Shown: positions 6,405-8,454 of the stretch, piece by piece
Layout of the letters: every line of letters starts with the position of its first letter
How positions within the stretch are numbered: position 1 is the first letter of the stretch
Assembly: GCA_031255695.1 (NCBI GenBank)
Contig: JAIRSA010000211.1
Span: 1-8,454 of the forward strand
DNA: 8,454 nt
Reading direction: 5' to 3'
Source of the DNA: Eubacteriales Family XIII. Incertae Sedis bacterium
GTDB taxonomy: Bacteria > Bacillota > Clostridia > Peptostreptococcales > Anaerovoracaceae
Notes under the pieces: generated by a model
What the model was told of the DNA's origin: nothing
The model's database searches: none
The model's input: only the letters and a program-made list of their open reading frames with translations
Translations under genes and position numbers: made by a program

Positions 6405-7658
6405 CTATATCAGCCAGACGGGCACACGCCAGTTTTTCCGGTCTATCGGCAGCAGCTCCTCCGCCAGGCACACCACGGCGCCCGTGCCGATCTCGGCTTT
6501 AAGCTGCGCCAAGCCGCCGAAGCGCTCCGGATCGGCGGCGGGCGCCAGCACGCCGAAATGCCTCACCGCCTCCGCCCCAGGCGACGCGGCCTTTTTTACC
6601 TCTATGGGGCAAAGCGTGCCGTTCCCGTATATCAGCAAGTCGATCTCCCTCTGGTCGCGATCGCGGTAATAGAAAAGCGGCGGCTCAAGCCCGGCGTTCG
6701 TGTAGCTCTTATAGATCTCCGAGAACACATAGCTTTCGAGGAATGCGCCAGCGGCAGCGCCGCGCTCCAAGACCTCCGCATTCTCCCATTTGAGCAGATA
6801 GGCGCACAGCCCCGTGTCCAGAAAATGGAGAATGGGCGTTTTCACCACACGCTTGAGCGCATTGTTGTGGTACGGCTGGATCAACGCGGCAATGCCGGAC
6901 GACACGAGGATCGACAGCCATTTCTTTGCAGTCGGCGCCGAAACCCCCACATCGGCGGCTATTTTCGCGTACTGGACCGGCCTCGCCGTCATAGCGGCGG
7001 CGACGGCCATAAAGCTGAAAAATGCCGTCTCGTCCGCCACTTGGCTGAGGCTGCGGATATCGCGCCCTATGTAGCTGTCTATATATGAACGGTAGAAATC
7101 GGAATGCCCCGGCGCGCCCTCCACCTGCAAAGCCGGCATGGAGCCACGCCAGATGCGCCCGTATATATCCCTGAGATCCGCCTTGGGCGCGCTCCCCCGC
7201 CGCGCGAGCAGGCGCTCTCCATCGGTCGTGAACGGTTCGGAGGGATAGCCCTCTATCTCGCTGCGCGAAAGCCCTGACAGGCGCATGATGCCTACGCGCC
7301 CCGCAAGCGACTCGCTTACCCCCTTCATCATATGGAAACTCTGCGAACCCGCAAGCCAGAACCTGCCCCTGCCTCCGCTTTCGTCCACATCCATCTTTAT
7401 ATACGGCAGAAGTTCCGGCGCATACTGTATCTCGTCGATGAGCATGGGCGGCCTATAGCGCTGCATGAACAGGGCCGGATCGGTCTTGGCCATGTAGCGG
7501 ATGTCCGGATCGTCCAGCGAAATATAGACCCGCCCCTCCTCGGCGAGATGCCTGAGCATGGTCGTCTTGCCCACCTGCCTTGCCCCCGTCACCAGCAGGA
7601 CGGGGAATGTCGCCGATATTTTTTGGGCCGCCTCCTGGGCAGCGCGGCGTATGTACAT
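6405..7658 (-). CDS. AAA_14/DUF4143 family ATPase
   Basis: The 417-residue protein is of the widespread ATP-binding type that pairs an AAA_14 domain with a C-terminal DUF4143 region. Counting from the chosen start, Walker A GARQVGKTT is at 25-33, Walker B LIDEIQYAP at 73-81, and a sensor-like FWLAGSQSF follows. A winged-helix-like stretch includes VSAPTAKKWL. The C-terminus has EIDLLI near 338-343 and PIEVKK near 351-356, matching the D...ExK core of PD-(D/E)XK folds. The frame extends to a TTG at 7676, but GGAGG at 7667-7671 lies 8 nt before the ATG at 7658, and family members typically begin close to an MYIRR-like start. Cellular role and partners are unknown for the family. It is monocistronic, convergent with hyuA and probably accessory. 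Confidence 0.88.
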   Translation of the reverse strand: MYIRRAAQEAAQKISATFPVLLVTGARQVGKTTMLRHLAEEGRVYISLDDPDIRYMAKTDPALFMQRYRPPMLIDEIQYAPELLPYIKMDVDESGGRGRFWLAGSQSFHMMKGVSESLAGRVGIMRLSGLSRSEIEGYPSEPFTTDGERLLARRGSAPKADLRDIYGRIWRGSMPALQVEGAPGHSDFYRSYIDSYIGRDIRSLSQVADETAFFSFMAVAAAMTARPVQYAKIAADVGVSAPTAKKWLSILVSSGIAALIQPYHNNALKRVVKTPILHFLDTGLCAYLLKWENAEVLERGAAAGAFLESYVFSEIYKSYTNAGLEPPLFYYRDRDQREIDLLIYGNGTLCPIEVKKAASPGAEAVRHFGVLAPAADPERFGGLAQLKAEIGTGAVVCLAEELLPIDRKNWRVPVWLI

Positions 7659-7666
7659 ATCAATAA

Positions 7667-7671
7667 CCTCC
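7667..7671 (-). promoter_or_regulatory. Ribosome binding site that fixes the DUF4143 start
   Basis: On the minus strand GGAGG is followed after 8 nt by ATG (7656-7658). The upstream TTG at 7674-7676 precedes this site, so using it would put the Shine-Dalgarno sequence inside the coding region. The ATG is therefore the better start. Confidence 0.75.
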
Positions 7672-7693
7672 GTCAATTCTAAAATATGATTTT

Positions 7694-7722
7694 ATTATAG
7701 CCTATTCCAGCCCGGATTCCAA
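7694..7722 (-). promoter_or_regulatory. sigma70-type promoter for the DUF4143 gene
   Basis: Read on the minus strand, a -35 box TTGGAA (7717-7722) and a perfect -10 box TATAAT (7694-7699) are separated by 17 bp. Transcription would start around 7687, about 29 nt before the ATG. The region is much richer in A and T than its surroundings. Confidence 0.7.
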
Positions 7723-7778
7723 GCGGAAAATCCCATAAAATCTGCGAAATTAAAAGGGTGGAATTCTTACCGATATTA

Positions 7779-7807
7779 TTGACATTGCACCACGAAAGGT
7801 ATATTGT
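7779..7807 (+). promoter_or_regulatory. sigma70-type promoter with perfect -35 box
   Basis: TTGACA at 7779-7784 and TATTGT at 7802-7807 are separated by 17 bp. It points away from the DUF4143 promoter and towards the secreted-protein gene, so the two form a divergent promoter pair. The predicted start, about 7813-7815, coincides with the base of the terminator-like hairpin at 7815. Confidence 0.6.
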
Positions 7808-7814
7808 GAAATAA

Positions 7815-7840
7815 AGGCGCATTTGCGGCGCCTGTTTTTT
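7815..7840 (+). terminator. Intrinsic terminator immediately downstream of a promoter
   Basis: AGGCGC at 7815-7820 pairs GCGCCT at 7828-7833 around the loop ATTTGCG, followed by G and six T residues (7835-7840). Hairpin plus T-run is the standard intrinsic terminator form. No gene ends just upstream on the plus strand, so it does not close an ordinary operon. Confidence 0.65.
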
Positions 7841-7993
7841 ATAGTCCGGTCCGTATCATACTGTTCTCCGGCTAAAACGCGCGAATGAGAACTGTGCTGT
7901 TTTTGACGGGGGCGGTATAAGTGCCTCGTTTGGGGACCATCCGGCACTGGCCCATGGAGGGTCCACGCAGAGGTAAGAAACAGGAGGTTGGAA
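7841..7993 (+). promoter_or_regulatory. Leader region before the secreted-protein gene
   Basis: About 150 nt without a credible gene separate the terminator-like hairpin from the ATG at 7994. AGTGCC 7920-7925 can pair GGCACT 7943-7948, and GGACC 7934-7938 in that loop can pair GGTCC 7960-7964 downstream, which is H-type pseudoknot geometry. AGGAGG at 7982-7987 serves the ATG. I see no second convincing promoter: TTGACG at 7903 and TATAAG at 7916 are only 7 bp apart. Confidence 0.3.
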
Positions 7994-8454
7994 ATGAAGA
8001 AATTGTTTGCTGTAGCCCTTAGTATCTCATTATTTCTCAGTTGTTTCGCCGTTGCCCTCTCCTACACGGCAGACGCCACGGCCCCGGCGGGCGCCATGGC
8101 CGGCAGCGAAACCGAAGCGCCCGCCTACCCCCACATCGCGGATATAGTGAAAGCTATCTCCGACCCCGCCACCGGCATTGACGGCGAGCGGGCATTCGAC
8201 TATCTGTCATACGTCTTCCTCGGATGGCGGACCACAGGCGGCCCCTGGCAGAACCATGTCATCGAAAACTTCATCATGGATCAGCTGGAAACCGCAGGCT
8301 ACACCAATTCCGGCGCTGAAGACAAGACCACCGCAACCGACGACGACTACGCCTGGCTGTCCTATTACGACTCAAGCTCAAGGGTCTGGTCCCCTGAGTA
8401 CGCGAAACTCGAAGTCACCCAGGCACCGGCCGGCAACGAGGGCCTTATCAGCCG
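7994..8454 (+). CDS. Secreted protein, probable M28-family metallopeptidase N-terminus (partial)
   Basis: The frame runs off the window end after 153 codons. AGGAGG at 7982-7987 lies 6 nt before the ATG. Residues 1-28 form a signal peptide with MKK, a hydrophobic core and an ADA-type cleavage region; FLSC at 14-17 is only a poor lipobox, so export rather than lipidation is favoured. A low-complexity Ala/Thr/Gly/Glu linker follows. Residues 65-103 contain RAFDYLSYVFLGWRTTGG and then a helix ending DQLETAGY, resembling the segment before the catalytic domain of M28 aminopeptidases, where an R-x-T-G motif precedes a helix ending in L-x-x-A-G-Y. The zinc ligands would lie beyond the window, so activity cannot be judged. 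A secreted peptidase would suit an amino-acid fermenter. Confidence 0.6.
   Translation, partial: MKKLFAVALSISLFLSCFAVALSYTADATAPAGAMAGSETEAPAYPHIADIVKAISDPATGIDGERAFDYLSYVFLGWRTTGGPWQNHVIENFIMDQLETAGYTNSGAEDKTTATDDDYAWLSYYDSSSRVWSPEYAKLEVTQAPAGNEGLIS

Noticed and set aside
6303..7088. Plus-strand open frame of 261 codons after hyuA
   Set aside because: It crosses the hairpin and dispersed repeat and then runs antisense to the DUF4143 gene, whose Walker and nuclease-like motifs show the coding strand.
7903..7921. TTGACG and TATAAG as a second promoter for the secreted-protein gene
   Set aside because: The boxes are separated by only 7 bp, too close for sigma70 recognition, and no alternative -35 box fits TATAAG at 17 bp.

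Overview
The window comes from a GC-rich bacterium, most likely an anaerobic amino-acid fermenter. The main pointer is a near-full-length relative of the glutaconyl-CoA decarboxylase alpha subunit (GcdA), an enzyme of glutamate fermentation through 2-hydroxyglutarate. Strong AGGAGG-type ribosome binding sites and frequent ATA and AGG codons would fit Synergistota or a GC-rich Firmicute. No rRNA or other phylogenetic marker is present, so the phylum is a guess.

Layout from left to right. Positions 2-37 hold the last 11 codons of an upstream gene. The gcdA-like gene (61-1803) follows 23 nt later and is probably co-transcribed with it. A 488-nt gap (1804-2291) is unusually structured: a 16-bp tandem repeat array, a perfect 18-bp-stem hairpin, a 43-nt block repeated after hyuA, A-tracts spaced one helical turn apart, a good sigma70-type promoter and a leader of about 125 nt able to form competing hairpins. 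Next come hyuB (2292-4058) and hyuA (4172-6298), a two-gene hydantoinase/oxoprolinase/acetone-carboxylase-type unit with a long imperfect hairpin between the genes. hyuA ends at a GC-rich hairpin and the second copy of the 43-nt block. On the minus strand, 6405-7658 encodes an AAA_14/DUF4143 ATPase convergent with hyuA, with its own promoter. A divergent intergenic region (7659-7993) carries a plus-strand promoter with an intrinsic terminator at its start site, then a leader. The window ends inside a secreted protein resembling the N-terminus of an M28 metallopeptidase (7994 onward).

How the genes may work together: GcdA would decarboxylate glutaconyl-CoA on biotin as the carboxyltransferase of a sodium-pumping complex whose other subunits are not in view. 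HyuA and HyuB form a paired ATP-dependent enzyme acting on a cyclic amide or a ketone. A link by which HyuBA releases amino acids such as glutamate from 5-oxoproline or hydantoins for fermentation is attractive, but it is inference from proximity only. A promoter and a probable terminator between gcdA and hyuB suggest separate transcription units. I see no CRISPR array, tRNA, rRNA, transposase or defence cluster. The most unusual content is in the non-coding regions.
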